Source of the DNA: Rhizobium sp. SEMIA4064
GTDB taxonomy: Bacteria; Pseudomonadota; Alphaproteobacteria; Rhizobiales; Rhizobiaceae
Direction of reading: 5' to 3'
Length of the DNA stretch: 64,000 bases
Assembly: GCF_003025035.1 (NCBI RefSeq)
Contig: NZ_PYJN01000013.1
Span: 62,001-126,000, forward strand
Shown: piece after piece, positions 28,742-36,272 of the stretch
Layout of the letters: every line of letters starts with the position of its first letter
Position numbering within the stretch: the stretch's first letter is position 1
The notes under the pieces: model-generated
Database searches by the model: none
The model's input: the letters and a program-made list of their open reading frames with translations, nothing else
What the model was told of the DNA's origin: nothing
Made by a program: the position numbers and the translations under genes

Positions 28742-30631
28742 TTAACCAGCCATCCCGGTTTCATATTCAGACGAAAGCTCCAGCCATTGCTCTTCGGCGA
28801 CGGCTAGCTTTTCCGCCGCGTCGGAGCGCTGTTTGGCTTTCTCGGCGGCCTTGGCGGGTGCCTTCTCATAGAGGGCAGGATCTGCAAGTTCCGCATCAAG
28901 CGCCTGAATCAGTTTCTCCAGCTTGCCGGTCAAGGATTCGATTTCGTTGATCTTTTTCTTGAGCGGCGCGAGCGAGGCGCGGCGGTCGGCATTGAGTTTT
29001 CGTTGATCCGCCTTGGAGACGGAATCGTCGGCGCCGTTGATCTTGCCCTTGTCGTCCCTCGGCTTCGGGCTGGCGACGACGAGGCTGCGATAATCTTCCA
29101 GGTCGCCGTCGAAGGTGGAAACCGTGCCGTCGCCCACCAGCCACAGCCGGTCGACCGTCGCCTCGATGAGATGGCGGTCGTGCGAGATCAGGATGACCGC
29201 GCCGGAATAGTCATTCAGCGCCTGGATCAGCGCATTGCGACTGTCGATGTCGAGATGGTTGGTCGGTTCGTCGAGGATCAGAAGGTTCGGTGCATCGAAA
29301 GCGGCAAGCCCCATCAGCAGCCGCGCCTTTTCGCCACCGGAGAGGTCCTTCACCTGCGTGTCCATCTTCTCGGTCGCAAGGCCCATCTGGGCGACACGGG
29401 CGCGTACCTTTGCCTCCGGCGCGTCGGGCATGCGGCGGCGCACATGCTCGACGGCGGTCTGGTTGGGCACGAGGTCGTCGAGCTGATGCTGGGCAAAGAA
29501 GCCGATCTTCAGGTTCGGCGCCAGCTTCACATCGCCGCTTTCGGCATCGAGGCGGCCGGAGACGAATTTCGCGAAGGTGGATTTGCCGTTGCCGTTGGAG
29601 CCGAGCAGGGCGATGCGGTCATCGGCGTCGATGCGCAGATTGAGGCGCTTCAGGATCGGCTTGCTGGGCTCGTAGCCGACCGCGCCGCCGGTGACGGCGA
29701 TGATCGGCGATGCCGCCTGCTTTTCCGGCTCGGGAAAGCTGAAGCCCATCACATGATCTTCGATGACGGCGGCAACCGTGCCCATGCGCTCCAGCGCCTT
29801 GACGCGCGATTGTGCCTGACGGGCCTTCGTCGCCTTGGCCTTGAAGCGGTCGATGAAACTCTGCAGGTGCTTGCGCGCCGCCTCGTTCTTCGCCTTCGCC
29901 TTCATCTGCAACTCGTTGGCCTCCGCCTTCTGCCGCTCGAACTGGTCGTAGGAGCCGCGATAGAAGGTGAGCTTCTTCTGGTCGAGATGGACGATCGAAT
30001 TGACAGCCGTGTTCAACAGGTCGCGGTCATGCGAGATGATGATGACCGTGTGCGGATAGCGGCGGATATAATCTTCCAGCCAGAGCGTGCCTTCGAGGTC
30101 GAGATAGTTGGTCGGCTCGTCGAGCAGCAGCAGGTCCGGCTCGGAGAACAGCACTGCCGCGAGCGCCACGCGCATACGCCAGCCGCCGGAAAAGGAGGAG
30201 GCGGGGCGATGCTGGGCTTCATGGTCGAAACCGAGGCCGGCGAGAATACTGGCGGCGCGCGCTTCGGCCGAATGGGCGCCGATATCGGCAAGGCGCGTCT
30301 GGATGTCGGCGATGCGATGTGGATCGGTCGCCGTTTCGGCTTCCGCAAGCAGAGCGGAGCGTTCCTTATCGGCCTTCAGAACGATCTCGATCAGCGGCTC
30401 CTCGGTCCCTGGCGCTTCCTGCGCCACCTGGCCGATGCGAGCATTGCGCGGAATGGAGACCGAGCCGCTTTCGGCGGCGAGATCGCCGGTGATCACGCGG
30501 AATAGCGTCGACTTGCCGGCGCCGTTCTTGCCAACAAGCCCCGCTTTGGTGCCCGCCGGAAGCGTCACGCTGGCATGGTCGATGAGGAGGCGGCCGGCAA
30601 TGCGGGCGGAAAGTTCGGAAATCGAAATCAT
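28742..30631 (-). CDS. ABC-F family ATPase (translation factor type)
   Basis: A 629-residue protein with two fused ATP-binding cassettes and no membrane domain. Cassette 1 has GLVGKNGAGKSTL, SGGWRMRVALA and LLLLDEPTNYLD. Cassette 2 has ALLGSNGNGKSTF, LSGGEKARLLMGL and LLILDEPTNHLD. A linker of charged helices (about 240-320) and a C-terminal coiled coil (about 560-625) fit the YheS/Uup-like ABC-F group that acts on ribosomes. The ATG at 30631 (MISISELSARIAG) replaces a 100-residue spurious extension. Confidence 0.93.
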   Translation of the reverse strand: MISISELSARIAGRLLIDHASVTLPAGTKAGLVGKNGAGKSTLFRVITGDLAAESGSVSIPRNARIGQVAQEAPGTEEPLIEIVLKADKERSALLAEAETATDPHRIADIQTRLADIGAHSAEARAASILAGLGFDHEAQHRPASSFSGGWRMRVALAAVLFSEPDLLLLDEPTNYLDLEGTLWLEDYIRRYPHTVIIISHDRDLLNTAVNSIVHLDQKKLTFYRGSYDQFERQKAEANELQMKAKAKNEAARKHLQSFIDRFKAKATKARQAQSRVKALERMGTVAAVIEDHVMGFSFPEPEKQAASPIIAVTGGAVGYEPSKPILKRLNLRIDADDRIALLGSNGNGKSTFAKFVSGRLDAESGDVKLAPNLKIGFFAQHQLDDLVPNQTAVEHVRRRMPDAPEAKVRARVAQMGLATEKMDTQVKDLSGGEKARLLMGLAAFDAPNLLILDEPTNHLDIDSRNALIQALNDYSGAVILISHDRHLIEATVDRLWLVGDGTVSTFDGDLEDYRSLVVASPKPRDDKGKINGADDSVSKADQRKLNADRRASLAPLKKKINEIESLTGKLEKLIQALDAELADPALYEKAPAKAAEKAKQRSDAAEKLAVAEEQWLELSSEYETGMAG

Positions 30632-30678
30632 GGCGCGGTTTTGGCCGAACTCCGCGCCGAAGGCAAGAGCCGGAGAGC

Positions 30679-31185
30679 TTAGACGCGGGTGCCGCGCGCT
30701 TGCGGCGGCAGGCCCGCGCAGTCCCTCAGCCTCTCCGTCAGTTCTGTTTCGTAGAGCAGCAGATTGCTCAGCGACGCATTGAGGCTGTCCATGGCGGCGG
30801 CGACATGCGGCGTCGTTTCGATCTCGCGGGCAAAGCTCTGTTTCCTCATCAGCCCCTCGGCCAGTTGCTCGGCCACTTCGCGCAGCATCTCGGCCGCATC
30901 GGCCTCGGATTTCCGGGCGACCAGGCTGCAATGGCTGACGAGGCGATGTTTCAAGCCGATATCGTCGAGACTGGCTTGCGAAGGGGAGGGGCCGAGCGCT
31001 GCGATCTCGTTGGCGATCCGGCGATCCGAGCCGTGGAGCGCTTCATGGAAGAGCTGGTAGTTGCGCGGCAGCGCCTTCACCTTCAGCTTGGCCATATGGC
31101 GACCGATCATCTCGAGGTCGGTGGCCGCCTCGCTGTCGTCATTGCCGATGGGATATGCCGAAACACGTGCCTGCGAACTCTTCAT
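30679..31185 (-). CDS. Protein of unknown function, resembles regulatory N-termini of rhizobial GGDEF proteins
   Basis: A 168-residue, largely helical soluble protein starting MKSSQARVSAYPIGNDDSEA. The segment MAKLKVKALPRNYQLFHEAL followed by a long charged helix recalls the N-terminal region found in front of GGDEF domains in rhizobial diguanylate cyclases. No GGDEF domain or other catalytic motif is present. It lies 47 nt upstream of the ABC-F gene in the same direction and may share its transcript. Function is unknown. Confidence 0.7.
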   Translation of the reverse strand: MKSSQARVSAYPIGNDDSEAATDLEMIGRHMAKLKVKALPRNYQLFHEALHGSDRRIANEIAALGPSPSQASLDDIGLKHRLVSHCSLVARKSEADAAEMLREVAEQLAEGLMRKQSFAREIETTPHVAAAMDSLNASLSNLLLYETELTERLRDCAGLPPQARGTRV

Positions 31186-31348
31186 GCCTACTCTCTGCTC
31201 ACCCGCGAACTGATATATTTGCTGAATTTGCAGGGGCGCAGGTTAAGGCAACATGAACGGACCGTTCATACCGACGTTATCTTGCAACAAAATTAGACAG
31301 TCGAACAACGCCAAACTGTATTGGGGAAAGGTCGGCTCGCGCCACGCT

Positions 31349-31861
31349 TCACATCCAACGCGTCCCATCCGTGCGCAGGAAATAAATCAGATCGAGACCC
31401 AGCGATGGTTTGCCCATCACTGTCAGTATCATATGGCATTGGCCACGATGGTGGGTCTGGTGGTTGAAGAAGTGCGCGACGGCTGGCCCCAACGGATGGG
31501 TAATGGTGGTCCCCGGCTGGATGATAGGGGTGTAGATGATGTCTGCAGCAAGTACGTCACTATCGAGCGTATCTCCCCAATCGATGATGCGCTGGTCTTC
31601 AACCACCCGAGCGGCACGAAGATCCTCGAGAGTGTCGTGCAATATGATGTCCAAGGCCGTCGGCATGTCTCCTGTGCCGGTGAAACGATGCATCCAAGCG
31701 CGATCGCCGACCAGGATATGATTGAGCGTGCCATGCAGCGAGCCGAAAAATGCGCCGCGGTTCTCGCGATATTCGGCGTCGCTGAGTTGGGCGGCGGCAT
31801 CGTAAAGCAGGGCGTTGGCCCAGCGGTTGTAGTCGGCGAGCATTCTGTAATGCCTCTGCAT
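31349..31861 (-). CDS. DinB-family protein
   Basis: A 170-residue four-helix protein of the DinB/YfiT metalloenzyme superfamily. The likely metal histidines lie in GTLNHILVGDRAWMHRF (about residue 48) and FFNHQTHHRGQCHMIL (about 137-145). Members are thiol S-transferases or stress proteins. The ATG at 31861 is 8 nt from GGAGGAAG, and a second ATG six bases upstream is too close to that site. It is monocistronic and divergent from ndk. Confidence 0.88.
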   Translation of the reverse strand: MQRHYRMLADYNRWANALLYDAAAQLSDAEYRENRGAFFGSLHGTLNHILVGDRAWMHRFTGTGDMPTALDIILHDTLEDLRAARVVEDQRIIDWGDTLDSDVLAADIIYTPIIQPGTTITHPLGPAVAHFFNHQTHHRGQCHMILTVMGKPSLGLDLIYFLRTDGTRWM

Positions 31862-32090
31862 CCTCATCTTCCTCCAGGAACAATGAAGCAAGCCTAGAAT
31901 AGAAAGGCGTAAATGGGGCTGATGGCGCCCACAAAATTTGCTGATGGGATTGCCCAACTGGCCTTCGGCCTCGCTCCGAATCGGGCATCCGGACTGTGAC
32001 AGCCGCGTGAAATTGGCGCGTCCCCCTTGTTTTCAGGCTGTGGGGCGGGTAAAGACCGCCCACTTTTCTCTGACGACAAGGAATTGACCC

Positions 32091-32513
32091 ATGGCGATTG
32101 AACGCACTTTTTCGATGATCAAGCCGGACGCAACCAAGCGTAACCTGACCGGCGCCATCACCAAGATTTTTGAGGACAATGGCCTGCGCGTCATCGCTTC
32201 CAAGCGCGTTTGGATGAGCAAGCGCGAAGCCGAAGGCTTCTACGCTGTTCACAAGGACCGTCCCTTCTTCGGCGAACTCGTCGAAGGCATGATCTCCGGC
32301 CCGACCGTCGTTCAGGTTCTGGAAGGCGAAGGCGCCATCCTGAAGAACCGCGAAATCATGGGGGCGACCAACCCGGCCAACGCTGCCGAAGGCACGATCC
32401 GCAAGATCCACGCTCTGTCGATCGGCGAAAACTCCGTTCACGGCTCGGACGCTCCGGAAACCGCTGCGATTGAAATCGCCTACTGGTTCTCCGAAACCGA
32501 AATCGTCGGCTGA
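32091..32513 (+). CDS. ndk: Nucleoside diphosphate kinase
   Basis: A 140-residue Ndk that transfers phosphate from ATP to NDPs through the active-site His117 in [13 protein letters not shown]. The N-terminal [13 protein letters not shown] and central [13 protein letters not shown] segments are canonical. It is monocistronic, preceded by a 229-nt gap holding its promoter and followed by a clear terminator. Codon bias is strong, in keeping with high expression. Confidence 0.98.
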   Translation: MAIERTFSMIKPDATKRNLTGAITKIFEDNGLRVIASKRVWMSKREAEGFYAVHKDRPFFGELVEGMISGPTVVQVLEGEGAILKNREIMGATNPANAAEGTIRKIHALSIGENSVHGSDAPETAAIEIAYWFSETEIVG

Positions 32514-32559
32514 ATCAATCACCCAGCCTTCGCGCTGAAGAGATTGAATTGATAGAAGA

Positions 32560-32588
32560 AAGCCGGGGTCTTGTGCCTCGGCTTTTTT
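32560..32588 (+). terminator. ndk terminator, probably bidirectional
   Basis: AAGCCGGGG and CCTCGGCTT form a 9-bp stem (one G-T pair) over a 7-nt loop, followed by TTTTTT. The T-run touches the stop codon of the convergent lipoprotein gene. Read on the other strand, the stem is followed by TTTCTTCT, so it may end both transcripts. Confidence 0.85.
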
Positions 32589-33097
32589 CATGCCGGACAG
32601 GCTTCGTCGTGCCCATAGTCGATGCTGCCGTCGGCTTTGAAGACATCCGGGTTCTTCGTGTAACTCGGGCCGACCACAAGCGGCCTCGTCGGCAGCACGG
32701 TCTGGTCGAGATCGGATTTCACCTCGGTCTTGATGCTCTGGATGGTCTTGTCGCTGGCATCGACCAGCTTGATCGAGACGGAATAGGGGCGGTCCTTGCG
32801 CACGCAGTGCAGATCCGGGCTTTCGAGCGTGATCTTGTCCCAGAACGTGTAGATCTTCTCCCGCACCACCAGGGGATCGCCACCCATCGGATTTTCGAAC
32901 TCCGCGACTGCCGTCGTGCCTTCCGGGATCGGCGCGATCTTCTTCAGCGTGATCATGTAGCTCGCAGTCGCGACGCGATAGTTGAAGACGAAGAGCCGGC
33001 CGCTGAGTTCGGTCGGACCGTTTTCCGCCTGCCGCTGGCAGCCGGCAAGTGCAAGGCCCGCAAGTGCGGCCATCAAAACGATCGCCTGGGTTCTCAT
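32588..33097 (-). CDS. Small conserved lipoprotein
   Basis: A 169-residue protein with a lipoprotein signal (MRTQAIVLMAALAGLALAGC, Cys20). Its body of about 145 residues is rich in beta strands, with no recognised enzymatic motif (SGRLFVFNYRVATASYMITL, LHCVRKDRPYSVSIKLVDAS). The ATG at 33097 has GGAGGAG upstream and overlaps the stop codon of the CGNR gene by 4 nt, so the two are translationally coupled. Function is unknown. Confidence 0.85.
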   Translation of the reverse strand: MRTQAIVLMAALAGLALAGCQRQAENGPTELSGRLFVFNYRVATASYMITLKKIAPIPEGTTAVAEFENPMGGDPLVVREKIYTFWDKITLESPDLHCVRKDRPYSVSIKLVDASDKTIQSIKTEVKSDLDQTVLPTRPLVVGPSYTKNPDVFKADGSIDYGHDEACPA

Positions 33098-33645
33098 GGT
33101 GCACTCTCCTCCTTCTTGCGGCGATAGTGCCGGTTTGCCTTGGCGCGGTTGCCGCAGACCGCCATGTCGCACCAGGCCCGGCTTTTGTTCTTGCTGCGGT
33201 CGATAAACAGCCAGCCGCAGTTGCGGCAGATTTTCATGCGGTCCGGATCGGGCATGGCAAGGAGCCGCAGCGTCGAATGCACCGTTGCGGCATCGAGCCC
33301 ATCGGGCGAGGCGGCCCGCCGCAGCACCTTCGACTGCGCCTCCAATAGATCGGCGAGCAGCGCGTCAGCATCACGGTCGAGAACGCGGGCGCGAAAATAG
33401 CCGTCGATCGCCTCACGCAGATCGATGAAGCCGGACTTATTCTCTTGCTGCACCGGCAAGATATCGCCGAACAAAGTACGTTCGGCGCAGAAGTTGACCG
33501 CCGCTTTCGGAAAACTTTCCATCTGCCCCAGCGCCTCGAAACGATCGATGCGCCGCTCGTCGTCGTGGCGCATTATAACGCTGTTGGCGACGTCCAGCGC
33601 CAGTGCGCCGCCGGAAAACCGATGTGGGGTCCAGGAAAAACTCAT
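33094..33645 (-). CDS. CGNR zinc-finger / ABATE-domain protein
   Basis: A 183-residue protein. The N-terminal region (MSFSWTPHRFSGGALALDVANS) is the stress-related ABATE domain. The C-terminal 45 residues form a treble-clef zinc finger, ICRNCGWLFIDRSKNKSRAW and then CDMAVCGNRAKANRHYRR, with four cysteines and the name-giving CGNR. Such proteins are presumed DNA-binding regulators. It is divergent from the orphan permease, with 64 nt between the starts, so it is the natural candidate regulator of that gene and of its own lipoprotein partner. Confidence 0.9.
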   Translation of the reverse strand: MSFSWTPHRFSGGALALDVANSVIMRHDDERRIDRFEALGQMESFPKAAVNFCAERTLFGDILPVQQENKSGFIDLREAIDGYFRARVLDRDADALLADLLEAQSKVLRRAASPDGLDAATVHSTLRLLAMPDPDRMKICRNCGWLFIDRSKNKSRAWCDMAVCGNRAKANRHYRRKKEESAP

Positions 33646-33709
33646 GCTCAAAATTATAACTGGTAAAATGGATTTTACTAGTTACTATTCATCGACATCC
33701 GGAGGTTCT

Positions 33710-34606
33710 ATGGCCTATCTCCTGCAGCAATTGGCGAATGCCGTTCCGCTCGCAGCACTCTATGCGGCGCTGGCTTTCGGCTATGCCGTTGCCTTCGGTG
33801 TGATGAAGCGGGCGGATATCACCTATGGCGCGCTTTTCGCCTTCTCCGGTCAGATGCTGGTCCTGTTCACGGACGTCGGCTACACGAGGATGTTTCTCAT
33901 TCTGCCGGCCGCACTCGCCTTCGGTGGTGCCGTCGCGCTTGTCTATACGTTGGGGACGAGCCTTCTCATCGGCCGCTCGGTCATGCTGCCGCTGTCGCGC
34001 AAATCGCCCAATACGATCATCGTCGCAGCGCTTGGCATGATGATCATATTGATGGAGACGGCGCGGCTGGCCTCCAATACGCGCGGCATCTGGCTGCCGC
34101 CTTTCCTGAATGACATGATCGTCTTCTGGGATAGCGGCGATTTCCGCGTCACGTTGACCGAGATCCAACTCCTCAATACGGCGCTGATGGTTCTGGTCAT
34201 CCTCGGAGGAACCTATGTGCTGAGATATACCGGATGGGGCCGCATCTGGCGGGCGGTGACGGATGATGCACTGGCTGCCGAGCTCTGCGGCACAAGCGCC
34301 AATCGGGTCTTCCTCCTGGCCTATGTCGCCTCGGCATTGGTCGCAACGGCCTGCGGCCTGCTGGCGACCTGCTATTACGGCACGATGGATTTCGGTGCCG
34401 GTCTGATGTTCGGCCTGAAAGTGCTGATGATTGCCGCTGTCGGCGGCTATTCCGATCCGCTGAAATCAGCCGGCGGAGCGGCGTTGCTCGGCCTGTTCGA
34501 AACCATGTGGGGCGCCTACGGGCCATTCCTGTGGCGCGATTTCGTGATCTTCTCGCTGCTCGTCCTGCTGCTGGTGTTGAGCCGGCGAGAGCGCGTGGTT
34601 CCGTAA
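33710..34606 (+). CDS. LivH-type branched-chain amino acid ABC transporter permease (orphan)
   Basis: A 298-residue inner-membrane protein with about eight helices and the BPD_transp_2 pattern: LANAVPLAALYAALAFGYAV at the start, FGVMKRADITYGALFAF, and the C-terminal LKVLMIAAVGGYSDPLKSAG that resembles the conserved loop contacting the ATPase. GGAGG precedes the ATG at 33710. No LivM, LivG, LivF or binding-protein gene is nearby, so any partners must be encoded elsewhere. The substrate is unknown. Confidence 0.87.
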   Translation: MAYLLQQLANAVPLAALYAALAFGYAVAFGVMKRADITYGALFAFSGQMLVLFTDVGYTRMFLILPAALAFGGAVALVYTLGTSLLIGRSVMLPLSRKSPNTIIVAALGMMIILMETARLASNTRGIWLPPFLNDMIVFWDSGDFRVTLTEIQLLNTALMVLVILGGTYVLRYTGWGRIWRAVTDDALAAELCGTSANRVFLLAYVASALVATACGLLATCYYGTMDFGAGLMFGLKVLMIAAVGGYSDPLKSAGGAALLGLFETMWGAYGPFLWRDFVIFSLLVLLLVLSRRERVVP

Positions 34607-34609
34607 GGA

Positions 34610-35077
34610 TCAGTTTTCGTCGGTCCATTTGGCCCACGCGGCATCGTCCGCATCCTTGGCCGAAACCCAATCGCCTTCCTTGCCGTCTTTCGCATGTTCC
34701 TTCTTCCAGAACGGCGCCGAAGTCTTCAGGAAATCCATGAGGAAATTGGCGCCGTCGAAGGCGGCTTGCCGATGCGAGGCGGCGGCGATGACGAGAACGA
34801 TGTTCTCTCCAGGCGCAATTTTGCCGTAGCGATGAATGGCGGTCAGGCCGCGAAGCTCGAAGCGTTCGATGGCGACCGTCGCGATGCGGGTGATCTCCGC
34901 TTCCGCCATGCCGGGATAATGTTCGAGTTCCAGTGCACCGAGCGCTCCGCCCTCGTCGCGGCAGAGGCCGGAAAAGGTGACGACCGCGCCGATATCATGA
35001 CGCCCTCCTGTCAGGCGGTCGATTTCGGCCTGAAGGTCGAAATCCTCCCGCTGGACTTTGACGAATGGTGCAATCAT
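34610..35077 (-). CDS. moaE: Molybdopterin synthase catalytic subunit
   Basis: A 155-residue MoaE that, with MoaD, inserts the dithiolene sulfurs into precursor Z. Family features are VVTFSGLCRDEGGALGALEL near 35-55, AIHRYGKIAPGENIVLVIAA and the active-site region FWKKEH. The ATG at 35077 was chosen because the 49 upstream in-frame residues are translated repeat sequence. It is the last gene of the leftward SDR-uvrC-pgsA-moaD-moaE group. Confidence 0.95.
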   Translation of the reverse strand: MIAPFVKVQREDFDLQAEIDRLTGGRHDIGAVVTFSGLCRDEGGALGALELEHYPGMAEAEITRIATVAIERFELRGLTAIHRYGKIAPGENIVLVIAAASHRQAAFDGANFLMDFLKTSAPFWKKEHAKDGKEGDWVSAKDADDAAWAKWTDEN

Positions 35078-35119
35078 TGGCAATTTCCTATCGCCCTCTG
35101 AAAGAGTTTGCCGAGACTC

Positions 35120-35222
35120 CCAGCCCTTCGCTAGGGCGTCCTGAGCCTGCCGAAGGAGCGTTCGTCGCTGCAATCGATTCACTGGATGGATCGATTGCTC
35201 GGGCTTTGCCCGACCGCTCCTC
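35120..35222. repeat. Palindromic intergenic mosaic element between moaD and moaE
   Basis: Three palindromes or repeat motifs lie in a row. The first is the familiar GTCCTGAGCCTGCCGAAGG motif at 35138-35156. The second is GCAATCGAT with its perfect complement at 35170-35198. The third is TCGGGC-TTT-GCCCGA at 35199-35213. Such arrays are common intergenic elements in rhizobia. Here one separates moaD from moaE and gives moaE an artificial upstream ORF extension. Confidence 0.6.
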
Positions 35223-35478
35223 ACCCACCCGTCATCGGCGGAAAGAGCCCGATCTCGCGGGCTCCAGCGATCGGCTCGTCATGGTCGGCATGCTCCATAT
35301 TGATGGCGACGCGGATCGTCTCCGGAAACTGAAGTGCCGTCTCGTATTCCTCGCCCAAGCTCTTCAAATGATTCAGGAGATCGCCGACGGTGATCACTTC
35401 GGCGGGGAGCGAAATCTCTTCCTCACCCTTGCCGATCCGTTCGCGTACCCAGGCGAAATAAACGAGCTTCGTCATCAT
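35221..35478 (-). CDS. moaD: Molybdopterin synthase sulfur carrier subunit
   Basis: An 85-residue ubiquitin-like protein ending in the thiocarboxylate-forming Gly-Gly (FPPMTGG). The start MTKLVYFAWVRERIGKGEEE and the central VGDLLNHLKSLGEEYETAL are typical of MoaD. Its ATG overlaps the pgsA stop by 4 nt. It delivers sulfur to MoaE for molybdenum cofactor synthesis, which the molybdopterin oxidoreductase at 43.7-45.8 kb would need. Confidence 0.95.
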   Translation of the reverse strand: MMTKLVYFAWVRERIGKGEEEISLPAEVITVGDLLNHLKSLGEEYETALQFPETIRVAINMEHADHDEPIAGAREIGLFPPMTGG

Positions 35479-36062
35479 TCCTCATCCACGACATGCTTCA
35501 AACCGGCGCGGAAATAGTCGTAGCCGGTGTAGATGGTCAGCAGCGCTGCGACCCAGAGCAGGACGATGCCGATCTCCGTTGTATAGGGTAACACCTTGTC
35601 GCCTGCCGGCCCAGCCAGCAGGAAGGCGATGGCGACGAGCTGCGCGGTCGTCTTCCATTTGGCGATGCGCGTTACCGGCACGCTGACCTTCAGTGCCGCC
35701 AGATACTCACGCAGGCCCGAGACGAGGATTTCGCGGCAAAGGATGATGATGGCCGCCCAGAGCGACCAGCCGGCGATCGTGCCGTCGGCGGCGACCAGCA
35801 GCAGGATCGCGGAGACCAGCAGCTTGTCGGCGATCGGGTCCAGCATGCGGCCGATATTCGAGGTCTGATTCCAGATGCGCGCGAGATAGCCATCCAGAAA
35901 GTCGGTGATCGAGGCGATGATGAAGATCCAGAGCGCGACCCAGCGCGCGAAATCGGACCCTTCCAGTTTGCCTTCGATGAAGAAGCACAGGACGATCAAT
36001 GGCACGCAGAGAATGCGGCCATAGGTGAGCAGATTGGGAATGCTATATGCGCGCGAAGCCAT
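35475..36062 (-). CDS. pgsA: CDP-diacylglycerol--glycerol-3-phosphate 3-phosphatidyltransferase
   Basis: A 195-residue membrane enzyme for phosphatidylglycerol synthesis. The CDP-alcohol phosphotransferase signature D-G-x2-A-R-x8-G-x3-D-x3-D is complete (Asp57, Gly58, Arg62, Gly71, Asp75, Asp79; DFLDGYLARIW and NIGRMLDPIADK). About five membrane helices are visible. It lies 210 nt after uvrC, with a repeat in the gap, and overlaps moaD by 4 nt. Confidence 0.95.
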   Translation of the reverse strand: MASRAYSIPNLLTYGRILCVPLIVLCFFIEGKLEGSDFARWVALWIFIIASITDFLDGYLARIWNQTSNIGRMLDPIADKLLVSAILLLVAADGTIAGWSLWAAIIILCREILVSGLREYLAALKVSVPVTRIAKWKTTAQLVAIAFLLAGPAGDKVLPYTTEIGIVLLWVAALLTIYTGYDYFRAGLKHVVDEE

Positions 36063-36143
36063 GGAAATCGTTTCGTTTCAGTTGTTTCGCTGGACCAAAA
36101 TGGCCTTCCCCAAGGCGTCATCTCGTTCCAGCTATTTGATTTA

Positions 36144-36188
36144 GCATGATCTTATCCAAAAACCGTCCCGCACCTCTTGGGATCATGC
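36144..36188. repeat. Palindromic repeat of the GCATGATC...GATCATGC type
   Basis: GCATGATC at 36144-36151 and GATCATGC at 36181-36188 bracket a 29-nt centre (TTATCCAAAAACCGTCCCGC and so on). The whole block matches, from memory, a palindrome present in many copies between genes of Rhizobiales. It occupies the middle of the uvrC-pgsA gap and could act on mRNA stability between the two genes. Confidence 0.65.
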
Positions 36189-36272
36189 CTTAGATGGCGG
36201 TTTGAGGAGCTTGCCGTCAATATTGTTTCTGTTTTTTCACCGCCATTACGTGGAATTTGCGACCAGCTTTTC

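Noticed and set aside
29003..30505. 500-codon open frame on the plus strand within the ABC-F gene
   Set aside because: It is the antisense of a well-defined two-cassette ATPase and has no recognisable domain.
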